Shown here in pieces: positions 7,074-13,699 of a stretch of 28,840 nt of DNA (position 1 is its first letter; every line of letters begins with the position of its first letter). The translations under genes were made by a program, and so were the position numbers. The notes beneath the pieces are model-generated. The model ran no database searches. It was not told the DNA's origin and worked only from the letters and a program-made list of their open reading frames with translations. The stretch is from a virus: positions 1 through 28,840 of IMG/VR virus record IMGVR_UViG_3300028581_000183. The stretch is one strand, 5' to 3'.

Positions 7074-7619
7074 TTACTTGTATTGTTTTTTTTCTAAATA
7101 AGGACCTGAAGTAAAGTTAGTAAGTTTTTCCACAATATCCATAACTTTCATAGGTTTGGCACCAGCATGTAATGCCCCAAGAGCATAGGCTGTTCCAGCA
7201 CCAACAGCGTAAACTCCATCCATACTTCTCATAACAGCCAAATCTTGGTCAATATCAAACAATTCTCCACCAACAGCCATTAAAAATTGAAAACGCAATC
7301 CTTCTTTAGATTTGTCATGGTCTTCATTAAAGTCATATCCATTTTCAGTTAAACATTTTCTAAGGGAAGGCATAGCCTTTGCAATCATAAAGTGATAAAT
7401 GTCTTTAGACTCTTTAGCGGTCAATTTTGGTGGGTTCCAAATATGTTGAGCAATATCGCAAGGAGATACCTCTCCAGAACCAGCAATTAAAAAATCACCA
7501 CGTTCAGCAATCTTTACCATTTCAGGATGGCGATAAACTCGACCACTATCATCTGTTACCTGATTATCAGCAAGTATGGTGCAATGGTCTTCGTACTGTA
7601 TTCCAATAATTGTTGTCAT
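7074..7619 (-). CDS. proteasome/HslV-like Ntn hydrolase, 181 aa
   Basis: After removal of Met1 the protein begins Thr-Thr-Ile, the N-terminal threonine nucleophile of the proteasome beta/HslV family. Counting from that Thr, Asp17 is kept (ILADNQVTDD) and Lys35 (MVKI) fits the catalytic Lys33 with a two-residue insertion. The strand-loop LIAGSGE and the C-terminal YAVGAGTAYALGALHAG match the glycine-rich helix start of HslV. The length equals that of HslV. Such phage proteins may process virion or host proteins. No HslU or other unfoldase is beside it, although a MoxR-type AAA+ protein is encoded at 17860-18726. AAGGGG precedes the start. Confidence 0.8.
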   Translation of the reverse strand: MTTIIGIQYEDHCTILADNQVTDDSGRVYRHPEMVKIAERGDFLIAGSGEVSPCDIAQHIWNPPKLTAKESKDIYHFMIAKAMPSLRKCLTENGYDFNEDHDKSKEGLRFQFLMAVGGELFDIDQDLAVMRSMDGVYAVGAGTAYALGALHAGAKPMKVMDIVEKLTNFTSGPYLEKKQYK

Positions 7620-7644
7620 GGATACCCCTTCAGTAGAAAGCCCC

Positions 7645-7668
7645 CCAAGAATACCAGAAGGTTCTTGG
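7645..7668. terminator. hairpin between endolysin and protease genes
   Basis: CCAAGAA pairs with TTCTTGG around a 10-nt loop, and outer C-runs (7641-7645) can pair with GGGGG near 7676-7681. It lies just after the endolysin stop and before the protease start in minus-strand order. There is no clear T-run, so it may be a weak terminator or an mRNA-stabilising structure. Confidence 0.35.
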
Positions 7669-7694
7669 AAGATCGTGGGGGTAAAATGTCCGTT

Positions 7695-8435
7695 TTAGAT
7701 GAATTTGACCAGTTCTGCCCAAGTCTTAGGGCCAACAATGCCGTTGGAGTCTAAAATGTCGTGATTGTCTTGAAAAGCAATTACAGCCTTTTTTGTGGCT
7801 GGACCGTAGTCTCCATCAGCCATTAGACCAAGAGCACGTTGAACAACCTTTACGCTGTTGCCTTTACTTCCAGGTTTGATAGTTCCTGGAAAAACAGGGG
7901 TTTCTAAAACAGGCACACTTGCCTCAACTTCATTTCCAACATAATTTGGGCGTCCAAATCCAACAACACTAACCATAACTTTTTTCTTATTTATTGTGTA
8001 ACCTCTAACTTTTTTTGCTACTTCACCACCGTTTCGTTGGTCACCTTTTGGATTACCAGCGGTATTACCTTCGATACAAGTAACTGTGCCATCTTCATTA
8101 TTAGATACAACAATACCTACGTGAGAAATTCTATCTACACCATCTCCTGGAAAATCAAAATAGGCTATGTCTCCTGGTTTTGGAGAAGCATTTTTAGCAT
8201 CTACCCAGGTACCCATCTTTCTAAACGCAGTTGCACCTGCCACAGTTGAAACTGTATTAGGAACCTTTACACCTGCCTGATTAGCACACCACATAACAAA
8301 AGACCCACACCATGGTAGGAAATCAGCCTTGGTAAACTTACCGTACTTAGTTTCATTATCCTTTGGACCCTCAATAGTGCCAACTTCTTTTTCTGCAACC
8401 TCAATAATTGCTGCTGCTGTGCCTTTGTCTGCCAT
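7695..8435 (-). CDS. endolysin: CHAP peptidase plus peptidoglycan-binding domain, 246 aa
   Basis: ATG 8435 is chosen because AAAGGAG lies 5-6 nt upstream; a longer frame to 8486 has no such site. Residues about 8-135 are a CHAP amidase/endopeptidase domain with catalytic Cys43 (LPWCGSFVMWC), His105 (ISHVGIV) and Glu122 (CIEGNT). Residues about 184-244 are a peptidoglycan_binding_1 repeat (GSKGNSVKVVQRALGL, DGDYGPATKKAVIAFQ, GIVGPKTW). There is no signal peptide, so it should depend on a holin, and several candidates lie downstream. It cleaves host peptidoglycan at the end of infection. Confidence 0.92.
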   Translation of the reverse strand: MADKGTAAAIIEVAEKEVGTIEGPKDNETKYGKFTKADFLPWCGSFVMWCANQAGVKVPNTVSTVAGATAFRKMGTWVDAKNASPKPGDIAYFDFPGDGVDRISHVGIVVSNNEDGTVTCIEGNTAGNPKGDQRNGGEVAKKVRGYTINKKKVMVSVVGFGRPNYVGNEVEASVPVLETPVFPGTIKPGSKGNSVKVVQRALGLMADGDYGPATKKAVIAFQDNHDILDSNGIVGPKTWAELVKFI

Positions 8436-8484
8436 TTGGCTCCTTTCGTCTAGGGCTATTATCACAGTGTGGTAGGTTTGGCAC

Positions 8485-9033
8485 ATGGCAAAAATAGTAG
8501 AACTAACAAAAGATGAAATTAGAATCTGTGCTCAACTAGGCATGGAGCGCTGGTTATTGAAATGGGGCAGTGTAGATCGCCCTAACTATGCAGAGGGCAA
8601 ACGTCAAGGTTGGCTTGAGTTTGAACTAAACGCAAATATTAGGTCAAATGTTGCAGAGTATGCGGTGGCTAAACTTTACAAAATGCCGTGGAATGTTCCT
8701 TGGTATACAAATGATGAACATAAGAACCGTATGGACCATCCTGACGTTGGGATTAACCTTGAGGTGCGCTGTGTTAGAACAAAGGATGCAATTCCTGTTT
8801 GGAAAAAAGATGTAAATAAAAACGCCATAATTGTTGGCACAAGAATTCACGACCTAGAGTATTTCTCTTCAGTAGAGATATATGGCTGGTTACCAGTATC
8901 AGAGTGTCAAAGAAATGAGTGGTGGTCTCAAGAAAAATCAGGAACTTGTTGGAGAGTTCCAGTAGAGGAGTTTAAAGACTCTATTCCAATGGTTGTGCAT
9001 CAAGACGACTCATTACTGTCTTTGCACGTTTAG
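8485..9033 (+). CDS. PD-(D/E)XK-nuclease-like phage protein, 182 aa
   Basis: Plus-strand gene divergent from the endolysin across 49 nt. Residues about 50-75 contain a helix with Glu (SNVAEYAVAKLYKMPWN). A hydrophobic strand follows with PDVGINLEVRCVR, which could be the D...ExK core with an E-V-R variant. Next are a second strand (NAIIVGTRI) and the segment VEIYGWLPVSECQRNEWW. The order resembles phage-encoded restriction-endonuclease-like proteins with the GW motif near the C-terminus. The family call is an inference, and the active site is not canonical. Its 3' end converges with and overlaps the next minus-strand gene by 53 nt. Confidence 0.6.
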   Translation: MAKIVELTKDEIRICAQLGMERWLLKWGSVDRPNYAEGKRQGWLEFELNANIRSNVAEYAVAKLYKMPWNVPWYTNDEHKNRMDHPDVGINLEVRCVRTKDAIPVWKKDVNKNAIIVGTRIHDLEYFSSVEIYGWLPVSECQRNEWWSQEKSGTCWRVPVEEFKDSIPMVVHQDDSLLSLHV

Positions 9034-9343
9034 AAGGTTCCTTAGTGAGAAAGCCTCTTCCCCTGGCGTTCTCATAAGGAACTGCAGTTGCAAACTGATC
9101 TGATGTTGCATCAAGTATCTTTCCTGATGAATGCTTTAAAAACCAATGACTAGTTCCTTCATGTTTAATTTGCATAGGAGTGTATCCAGCAGACTTACCA
9201 CCTAGTGCGTGATAGACAGCCTCACTGGCTACGTAGCAGTGGCCAGCGGTCTTGCACTCGTGTCCACGAAACTTTGCACTACGTAGGTCATCAGTTAGAT
9301 GCTCTCTAACATTAGAAACTATTTGATGGTCGTAGTTATTCAT
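8981..9343 (-). CDS. papain/transglutaminase-like fold protein, 120 aa
   Basis: The pattern is Cys in TAGHCYVASEAVYHAL, His in GTSHWFLKH and Asp in ILDATSDQF, spaced as in small papain- or transglutaminase-like proteins with a Cys-His-Asp triad. The ending (PYENARGRGFLTKEPSKRA) is basic. I recall similar short proteins in phage genomes without known function. It is the last gene of the long coupled operon, and its ATG overlaps the ParB-like stop as ATGA. Activity, if any, could be peptidase, deamidase or crosslinking. Lacks the N-terminal LSxxQF tag of its neighbours. Confidence 0.65.
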   Translation of the reverse strand: MNNYDHQIVSNVREHLTDDLRSAKFRGHECKTAGHCYVASEAVYHALGGKSAGYTPMQIKHEGTSHWFLKHSSGKILDATSDQFATAVPYENARGRGFLTKEPSKRAKTVMSRLDAQPLE

Positions 9344-9852
9344 TGAAACTGCTTAAAGTGTCCAGGGTGAATATTAGTAGGCACATACTCTTTGCCCATA
9401 CGTTCTTCATGACTTCCTTTATCAGTAAAGTTAGTTGTCATTGCTAGGTGGCCACCTTTAAAGTTTTCTTTTCGCTCACCTAATCCTGGCTGACGATAAA
9501 CTGTTACTGGCACATGAGAAACGCCCTCAGCCATTGCAGCCTCTAATCTATGATGGCCTTCACCAACAACGCCCCAATTGTTAGCATGATCGTATGCAAC
9601 CATAATTGGATTTTGAATTCCGCCGCCTTTTTGAATGTCTCCTCTAATTCCAGCAATAACTTTAGAACTAGAAGGCTGGGCATCAGCACCAAGACGTCTA
9701 TGTTCCATTAAAGGAATTAAGCGCTCAGTCCTAACCATGCCAGTAGCACTCTCTGACGGATCTTCTTCAAGATGACCCTTACCGCCTGCTTTTCTTTGTT
9801 GTACATAAGATGGAACAGGAACATTAAATTGTTTTTGATTTAGAGTATTCAT
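9340..9852 (-). CDS. ParB/Srx-like domain protein with N-terminal tag, 170 aa
   Basis: The centre carries IPLMEHRRLGA, then GIQNPIMVAYDHANNWGVVGEGHHRLEAA (given here in parts: IQNPIMVAYD and GEGHHRLEAA) and VPVTVYRQ, the ParB-like N-terminal fold with the G-E-G-H-H/R motif used for nucleotide binding. There is no helix-turn-helix, so this is not a partition protein; the fold is also used in nucleases and sulfiredoxin-like enzymes. The N-terminus MNTLNQKQFNV is a variant of the LSxxQF tag shared across this operon. ATGA overlaps link it to both neighbours. Confidence 0.75.
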   Translation of the reverse strand: MNTLNQKQFNVPVPSYVQQRKAGGKGHLEEDPSESATGMVRTERLIPLMEHRRLGADAQPSSSKVIAGIRGDIQKGGGIQNPIMVAYDHANNWGVVGEGHHRLEAAMAEGVSHVPVTVYRQPGLGERKENFKGGHLAMTTNFTDKGSHEERMGKEYVPTNIHPGHFKQFQ

Positions 9853-10355
9853 TGATTAGGGTCTATGTTCCCCTCTTTATCGGCACGATAGTAATTAATG
9901 TTCTTAGTTGCCATTGTCTCAAATTTCTTCATAGATTTCCGCTCTTGGAACTTGCCCATTTTTTCTACAACAGGAAACTTAGCGTTAGCATTAAATTGTT
10001 TTTGGGTGTAATCAACTACATGCATGCCTTCTGTAGTTGGAACATGATGAACGTAATGATTCTGTAGATCTTTATCATTTCTATATTCAACTACGTGGGA
10101 TCCATGTGGTAAATAATCATGAGCATAACGACAAGCCCTATCGCACTCACCATCTGCACTCTCTTTACTTCCGCCCATGTATCTTAGTTGGTTGTTATAA
10201 GGGTCTTTTAAATCACCTGTAGCGCCTTGTTCTCCACCGAGGTCAGGATGATCTTTATCTGTAAGACTTTTGGCAAGATGGGTTAACTCTCGAGGCGTAT
10301 GAATTAAGGGCTCTTGTTTCCAGACTCCGTGAGAAAACTCTTGACCTCTACTCAT
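9849..10355 (-). CDS. papain-like fold protein (Cys-His-Asp pattern), 168 aa
   Basis: ATG 10355 (MSRGQEFSHGVW) is taken as the start; GTG 10364 is a possible earlier one. Candidate catalytic residues are Cys in GECDRACRYAHDYL, His in LQNHYVHHVP and Asp in VVDYTQKQF, the order of papain-like toxin and deamidase domains. The segment after the Asp (D-x-T-x-x-Q-F) matches that of the 8981-9343 protein, so the two may be distant relatives. The start lies inside a 26-codon upstream frame carrying the LSKQQ tag, in the +1 frame, so tag and domain may once have been one protein. Confidence 0.6.
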   Translation of the reverse strand: MSRGQEFSHGVWKQEPLIHTPRELTHLAKSLTDKDHPDLGGEQGATGDLKDPYNNQLRYMGGSKESADGECDRACRYAHDYLPHGSHVVEYRNDKDLQNHYVHHVPTTEGMHVVDYTQKQFNANAKFPVVEKMGKFQERKSMKKFETMATKNINYYRADKEGNIDPNQ

Positions 10356-10428
10356 GCTTTCCACTTCCTTGGTGGGTTGTAGGTAACTGTTCCCATTGTT
10401 GTTTAGACAGGTTATCTTCGGCAGCCAT
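10348..10428 (-). CDS. 26-aa leader frame carrying the LSKQQ tag
   Basis: The frame reads MAAEDNLSKQQW and stops at TAG after 26 codons. Its ATG overlaps the stop of the upstream gene as TAATG, the same coupling used throughout the operon, so it is likely translated. Its N-terminus matches the tag of neighbouring enzymes (MSARNLSKQQF, MSAENNLS). The downstream papain-like gene starts 5 nt before its stop in the +1 frame, and that frame is open upstream. It is either a short coupled leader, a +1 frameshift fusion or a decayed/sequencing-broken N-terminus. Confidence 0.5.
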   Translation of the reverse strand: MAAEDNLSKQQWEQLPTTHQGSGKHE

Positions 10429-10706
10429 TACATATCTTCTTCAAGTCTAAAGTCGGGTTCAGAGGTTGTGCGTTTAGGTTTTCTATTAGTTGTATTAATG
10501 CCACCTGAAGGACCCTTCATTAAATCAGCAATTCCTTCGGCATGAGACATTTGTATTTTATTTAAATTATTATTTACCCAAGCAGATATGTAATCCGCTC
10601 CACCTTCTGCATTTAAATCAGGCTCTGTAGCCTTGTGTTTATCTTGTACGGATTTTTTTCCATATCCAGTTTGAGAGTAACCTTTAAACTTAGGTTTTTT
10701 TTTCAT
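10428..10706 (-). CDS. hypothetical basic protein, 92 aa
   Basis: ATG 10706 (MKKKPKFKGYSQTGYG) is preferred because it overlaps the stop of the zinc protein upstream (ATATGA); an in-frame ATG four codons earlier is inside that gene. The N-terminus is strongly basic. The middle (ADYISAWVNNNLNKIQM) looks helical, and the C-terminus mixes basic and acidic residues (KPKRTTSEPDFRLEEDM). No family is recognised. Tight overlaps on both sides place it in the effector-like operon. Confidence 0.65.
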   Translation of the reverse strand: MKKKPKFKGYSQTGYGKKSVQDKHKATEPDLNAEGGADYISAWVNNNLNKIQMSHAEGIADLMKGPSGGINTTNRKPKRTTSEPDFRLEEDM

Positions 10707-10858
10707 ATGGAAACCCAACCTAAATACTTAGCATTTGGGTTATTAATACGCCATTGAGTCATTAATTTATTTTGTTTACTCCAATTTAGTTCATTAGTTA
10801 CAAGGCCGCATTTAGGGCACAGAGTTGCGCCCATACTCTTATAGACATGCTCACACAT
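10703..10858 (-). CDS. small zinc-binding phage protein, 51 aa
   Basis: MCEHVYKSMGATLCPKCGL gives a C-x-x-H ... C-x-x-C zinc site, followed by a conserved-looking tail (NELNWSKQNKLMTQWR and YLGWVSI). I recall this MCEH...CP-x-CG...W-x-x-QN arrangement from short phage proteins of unknown function. It starts 5 nt after the thermonuclease stop and ends in an overlap with the next gene. It is probably a structural zinc knuckle with a protein or nucleic-acid partner. Confidence 0.7.
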   Translation of the reverse strand: MCEHVYKSMGATLCPKCGLVTNELNWSKQNKLMTQWRINNPNAKYLGWVSI

Positions 10859-10863
10859 AGTGG

Positions 10864-11268
10864 TCACGGGCTCACCTGTCTCTTTGCTACTAACTCATCA
10901 AAATCTTTTATCTTCGTGCCGCCCCCATATGTCCAAGCATAACCTTCATCAATTAACTTTTGATTAAGTGAAACCTCGGCGCCATCTAGGAATACCCATC
11001 CAAGTATACGCCCGTACTTCTCTGATGAGTCGGGTTTCTCTGTTTTAATTACGACATCTTTTGCCGCCGCTAATTCTTTTTTAAGTTTTTCTTTAACCTC
11101 CAAGCCGAGGGCTTTTTCCTTTGCATCAGTAGTACGACTCTCAGGTGTATCTATACCCGCTAGGCGCACACGGGAGAAGAATGAAACGGAGAACCCTAAA
11201 TCAATATCCACATCGATAGTGTCACCATCAACTACCTTGTGGACCTTCTTTACACGATACTCATACAT
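10864..11268 (-). CDS. thermonuclease (SNase-like), 134 aa
   Basis: The staphylococcal-nuclease fold is clear: VVDGDTIDVDIDLG carries the calcium-binding Asp residues, RVRLAGIDTPES carries the catalytic Arg, Asp and Glu, and KYGRILGWVFLDG carries the second catalytic Arg. A helix (KEKALGLEVKEKLKKEL) and the ending LIDEGYAWTYGGG complete the OB-fold. No signal peptide is present, so it acts inside the cell or is carried by another route. It would cut DNA or RNA. Its ATG overlaps the stop of the 43-residue gene (TAATG). Position among tagged effectors is notable, though it lacks the tag. Confidence 0.88.
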   Translation of the reverse strand: MYEYRVKKVHKVVDGDTIDVDIDLGFSVSFFSRVRLAGIDTPESRTTDAKEKALGLEVKEKLKKELAAAKDVVIKTEKPDSSEKYGRILGWVFLDGAEVSLNQKLIDEGYAWTYGGGTKIKDFDELVAKRQVSP

Positions 11269-11399
11269 TATTTTTTAACCTTTGGTCGGTATGGCTCAAT
11301 ACGTTCTCTAACTCTTCCATCTTTGCCCATGCGTACAATCCAGCCATCTTTTATCTGCATAGGATTAAATGAACGATTTGTTGAATATTTAGCACTCAT
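11268..11399 (-). CDS. small basic protein, 43 aa
   Basis: MSAKYSTNRSFNPMQIKDGWIVRMG is followed by a basic tail (RPKVKK). The MSA start resembles the tagged proteins upstream, but the LS-x-x-Q-F part is not clearly present (S-x-x-x-S-F-N may be a remnant). Both ends overlap neighbouring genes (ATGA upstream, TAATG downstream), which is good evidence for translation. No function can be named; it could bind nucleic acid or act as a partner of the thermonuclease. Confidence 0.6.
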   Translation of the reverse strand: MSAKYSTNRSFNPMQIKDGWIVRMGKDGRVRERIEPYRPKVKK

Positions 11400-11731
11400 A
11401 ACCACTCCTTAGCAGATTTAGGTCCTTCTAATTTTAATTCTTTAGGATTGGTAGTTACAAGGTCGTATCGACCTGGCACTTCAAGAGAGACTTTATATCC
11501 AGCATGTTTTTGGTTGTTCTCCCAATATTCATTTTCATTTTCGGCAAATTCGTGATTGTCAGGAATAGTTACTTTAAAAACATTTTTACCATATTCATCT
11601 GATGTTCCTGGATGATCAGCAAGATAGGAGCCTGCACGTAATCCGCTTTTTTTAATTGATTTAACATGTTCATCTAAAGTTCCGTGATAATAAGTGCGGA
11701 ATTGATCGGAAGAAAGATTTTGGGCGCTCAT
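11396..11731 (-). CDS. ADP-ribosyltransferase-fold protein with N-terminal tag, 111 aa
   Basis: MSAQNLSSDQF is the operon's shared tag, and it is followed at once by TYYHGTLDEHVKSIKKSGLRAGSY, the first strand and helix of PARP/KptA-type ADP-ribosyltransferases with H-G-T for NAD binding. Later strands are KNVFKVTIPD and AGYKVSLEVPGRYDL. A catalytic Glu cannot be fixed by eye. The protein is short for an ART, so it is a minimal domain. It is the last of four such genes in a row, all coupled by ATGA overlaps. It probably modifies a host or phage target with ADP-ribose, or is an inactive relative. Confidence 0.65.
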   Translation of the reverse strand: MSAQNLSSDQFRTYYHGTLDEHVKSIKKSGLRAGSYLADHPGTSDEYGKNVFKVTIPDNHEFAENENEYWENNQKHAGYKVSLEVPGRYDLVTTNPKELKLEGPKSAKEWL

Positions 11732-12069
11732 TTATGCTTCCCTACTACCTTAAAGCCTGTCTTAGATACCCATACTCCACCAGCCTTACCACCTGCTAAT
11801 GGATCTGGACGATAATCCTCTGTTGGTTCTACTTTATAAACAATGCCTTTTTTTGAATACTTGGCTTTATCTTTGTCTCTATGAACCATACTATTGCCAC
11901 TGGCTGCGTATATTGCACGACCCATAGCATAATCTTTATCTTCTGTTGCAAATACCAAACTTCTTGGGCCAGATTTTGGCGGAGTTATAATATCGCCTTC
12001 ATTAAACTCTACGTTAGTTCCATGAAACAATTCAGGAAATTGTTGTTTAGAAAGATTTCGAGCACTCAT
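11728..12069 (-). CDS. Arr-like ADP-ribosyltransferase-fold protein with N-terminal tag, 113 aa
   Basis: The tag MSARNLSKQQF leads into ELFHGTNVEFNEGDIITP, the first Arr (rifampin ADP-ribosyltransferase-type) motif with H-G-T at residues 16-18. LVFATEDKDYAMGRA follows in the place of the Arr strand-helix unit, and GIVYKVEPTEDYRPDP corresponds to the Arr V-Y-x-V-x-P-x-x-x-x-x-D-P region. The length fits Arr proteins, which are small. Resemblance does not mean that rifampin is the substrate. It overlaps both neighbours by 4 nt. Confidence 0.7.
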   Translation of the reverse strand: MSARNLSKQQFPELFHGTNVEFNEGDIITPPKSGPRSLVFATEDKDYAMGRAIYAASGNSMVHRDKDKAKYSKKGIVYKVEPTEDYRPDPLAGGKAGGVWVSKTGFKVVGKHK

Positions 12070-12476
12070 ACAATTCCTGTTTCATCTTCAAGCGGAAATT
12101 CTCCAACTTTTTGACCTTTATGAAAGTGATGTAATTTAGATAGTTCAACTTTAGAACCAAATCTAACTGTATGTTCTTTTTCATGACTATCAGGACCAAA
12201 AATACCCACACCGCTATCTAAGTCTCCACCACCACGTTCTTCCCACTCTTTGGTGTATGGTTGAATAACATCGCCTTTAGTTACCTTGGCTTCAATAACT
12301 GTTCCGTGACCTTCACTTGGGTCATACTCGCCTTTGATAGTTCCGACAGTTGCAAAGTCTTTTGCCACATCTAAATCATTTGTCCAGTGTTCACCTATCC
12401 TGTAGTGCGCTACATTATTAGGATGACGTTTAACTCCACGAAATAGTGTAACTGATAAGTTATTTTCAGCACTCAT
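12066..12476 (-). CDS. ADP-ribosyltransferase-fold protein (R-S/T-E type), 136 aa
   Basis: MSAENNLSVTLFRGVKRHP merges the tag start with an L-F-R-G motif, the Arg strand of R-S-E class ADP-ribosyltransferases. GEHWTNDLDVAKDFA stands where the S-T-S motif and its helix usually lie, and HEKEHTVRFGSKVEL could supply the catalytic E-x-E region. The strand GTVIEAKVTKGDVI fits between them. The tag ending (Q-F) is degraded here to T-L-F. Coupled by ATGA to both neighbours. The fold call is moderate and enzymatic activity is not proven. Confidence 0.62.
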   Translation of the reverse strand: MSAENNLSVTLFRGVKRHPNNVAHYRIGEHWTNDLDVAKDFATVGTIKGEYDPSEGHGTVIEAKVTKGDVIQPYTKEWEERGGGDLDSGVGIFGPDSHEKEHTVRFGSKVELSKLHHFHKGQKVGEFPLEDETGIV

Positions 12477-12787
12477 TCATGTTCTCCTGTAATCATAAAT
12501 CCGTGAGGGGAGGAGTAGAAACGTTCACCCTCTATGTTCCCAGACTCTTCTTTAACTTCATCGCTAACTGGGGATACTTTATAAACTTTTACTGGATTCT
12601 TCTCAGCGCCCTTTGGCATTTTAGTTTCGCCAAAAAATCTTGCTTGTCCTGGATCACTTGTAGCCCATGCACGAGCCATGCGGCCTTCTCCCTCAGTGAC
12701 AGCAGGTAATATGAAGCCACCACTTACATCTGCTCTAGTCCCATGGTACATGGGGCCAAATTGCTGTTGGGAAAGATTTTTATTCAT
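12473..12787 (-). CDS. Arr-like ADP-ribosyltransferase-fold protein with N-terminal tag, 104 aa
   Basis: MNKNLSQQQFGPMYHGTRADVSGGFILP joins the tag to the Arr-type first motif (H15-G16-T17). ARAWATSDPGQARFFGE matches the Arr strand-helix unit, VKVYKVSPVSDEV the following strand, and FYSSPHGFMITGEHE the last strand pair. ATG 12787 lies inside the end of the GNAT gene with AAGGAAGCC upstream. It is the most complete-looking of the two Arr-like proteins, although some usual acidic residues are not evident. Target unknown. Confidence 0.7.
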   Translation of the reverse strand: MNKNLSQQQFGPMYHGTRADVSGGFILPAVTEGEGRMARAWATSDPGQARFFGETKMPKGAEKNPVKVYKVSPVSDEVKEESGNIEGERFYSSPHGFMITGEHE

Positions 12788-13130
12788 TAAAGGCTTCCTT
12801 GGGCCAAATTGCTTCTGGGTGATAGTACCTACCTACTTTTTTTGCCCAACTGTCGCCTTCTTCAGTTCTATCTTGACTATGCTTAAGTGTTGGAATGCTT
12901 TTATCTTGTTTCTTTAAATTAATTCCCATATTCCACATAGCAGTAGCAACACCTTTACGTTGATGTGATGGCTCAACATCTACGTTACTTACACCTAATC
13001 CTTTTTCCCATCTCATTTCACCTATTGGTTTATCTTCTTTTTTTGCAACAATACTGTGTCCACCTTGTTCATCGGCGCCTTTATATTCCAAGGTATACTC
13101 TTTAAACTGTTGCTTAGATAGATTGCTCAT
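12780..13130 (-). CDS. GNAT acetyltransferase with N-terminal tag, 116 aa
   Basis: MSNLSKQQFKEYTLEYKG carries the shared tag. The GNAT core follows: strand and turn PIGEMRWEKG, then VSNVDVEPSHQRKGVATAMW, whose Q-R-K-G-V-A is the acetyl-CoA pyrophosphate loop (motif A, residues about 52-66). The C-terminal part (GRYYHPEAIWPKEA) is less typical. It acetylates an unknown amine. It overlaps the His-rich gene upstream by one base (TAATG) and the Arr-like gene downstream by 8 nt. Confidence 0.8.
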   Translation of the reverse strand: MSNLSKQQFKEYTLEYKGADEQGGHSIVAKKEDKPIGEMRWEKGLGVSNVDVEPSHQRKGVATAMWNMGINLKKQDKSIPTLKHSQDRTEEGDSWAKKVGRYYHPEAIWPKEAFNE

Positions 13131-13507
13131 TAGTGATGGAAGTGTTCGCCATCAAGAGTAGTGTGTGGATCATCTGTGTACTTGCCATGATCGTGATGGT
13201 GTAGGGCGATTAAATCTTTATGTGATAATTCGTGATCCCAATTATTATCAATTGGTCTTACTCCTGGGATATGTGTTTCTTCATGTGAGTTTCTATATTG
13301 GGCGAACTTTCCCATCATGTGGCCGTTATCTGATTGCAGATGATCTAATAGATCAGCATGGTTGTGAATACTTACTGCACGAGTTCTTTCAATCTCCGCC
13401 CCTGCATGTTGCATCTGTGCGGCAGCATGAATCTGCTTATAAGCATTTACGGTTTCTTCATCTAGATGGATTTCAAAACTACCATCTTCATTGGGTGTAT
13501 TAGCCAT
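13130..13507 (-). CDS. hypothetical His-rich protein, 125 aa, first gene of the effector operon
   Basis: Unrecognised. Residues about 15-60 are helical (DEETVNAYKQIHAAAQMQ). The last 30 residues are rich in His and Asp (ALHHHDHGKYTDDPH, then GEHFHH), which could bind metal. It is the first gene of the 13507-8981 operon, and the octamer CAGTAGCC lies 19 nt before its ATG. The neighbours suggest a role linked to the enzymes downstream, but nothing in the sequence shows it. Confidence 0.7.
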   Translation of the reverse strand: MANTPNEDGSFEIHLDEETVNAYKQIHAAAQMQHAGAEIERTRAVSIHNHADLLDHLQSDNGHMMGKFAQYRNSHEETHIPGVRPIDNNWDHELSHKDLIALHHHDHGKYTDDPHTTLDGEHFHH

Positions 13508-13526
13508 GGCCCTAGTGTGACATTAA

Positions 13527-13534
13527 GGCTACTG
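13527..13534 (-). promoter_or_regulatory. CAGTAGCC element before the effector operon
   Basis: CAGTAGCC on the minus strand, 19 nt before ATG 13507, followed by CTAGGG just before the start. It is one of five copies within 2.7 kb, and the other three gene-linked copies stand at similar distances before 14537, 15567 and 15979. Role inferred from position only. Confidence 0.45.
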
Positions 13535-13604
13535 TCTTACGCCTCTATTTAAAAAAAATTTAAAACGCCAAAGTTTTAATCTCCTTGTAATAACAAAAGA
13601 GACA

Positions 13605-13656
13605 GCCCACGATACCAATACCGTGGGCCGTTTTAGATAACCCCCCACTTATGGGG
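13605..13656 (-). terminator. tandem hairpins after the HNH gene
   Basis: GCCCACG (13605-13611) pairs perfectly with CGTGGGC (13622-13628) over a 10-nt loop, and CCCCA (13643-13647) pairs with TGGGG (13652-13656). On the minus strand the larger hairpin is followed by TGTCTCTTTTG, giving a modest T-run. They lie after the HNH stop at 13700 and before the effector operon promoter region, so termination of the HNH unit is likely. The gap 13508-13699 holds nothing else that I can call a gene. Confidence 0.6.
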
Positions 13657-13699
13657 AGATTACTTGCAAATCATAACACCTATTAAAGAAAGTGCAAAA

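Noticed and set aside
12473-12787. Rifampin-resistance gene
   Set aside because: The fold resembles Arr, but the protein carries the phage tag and lies among other ARTs; nothing supports the drug as substrate.
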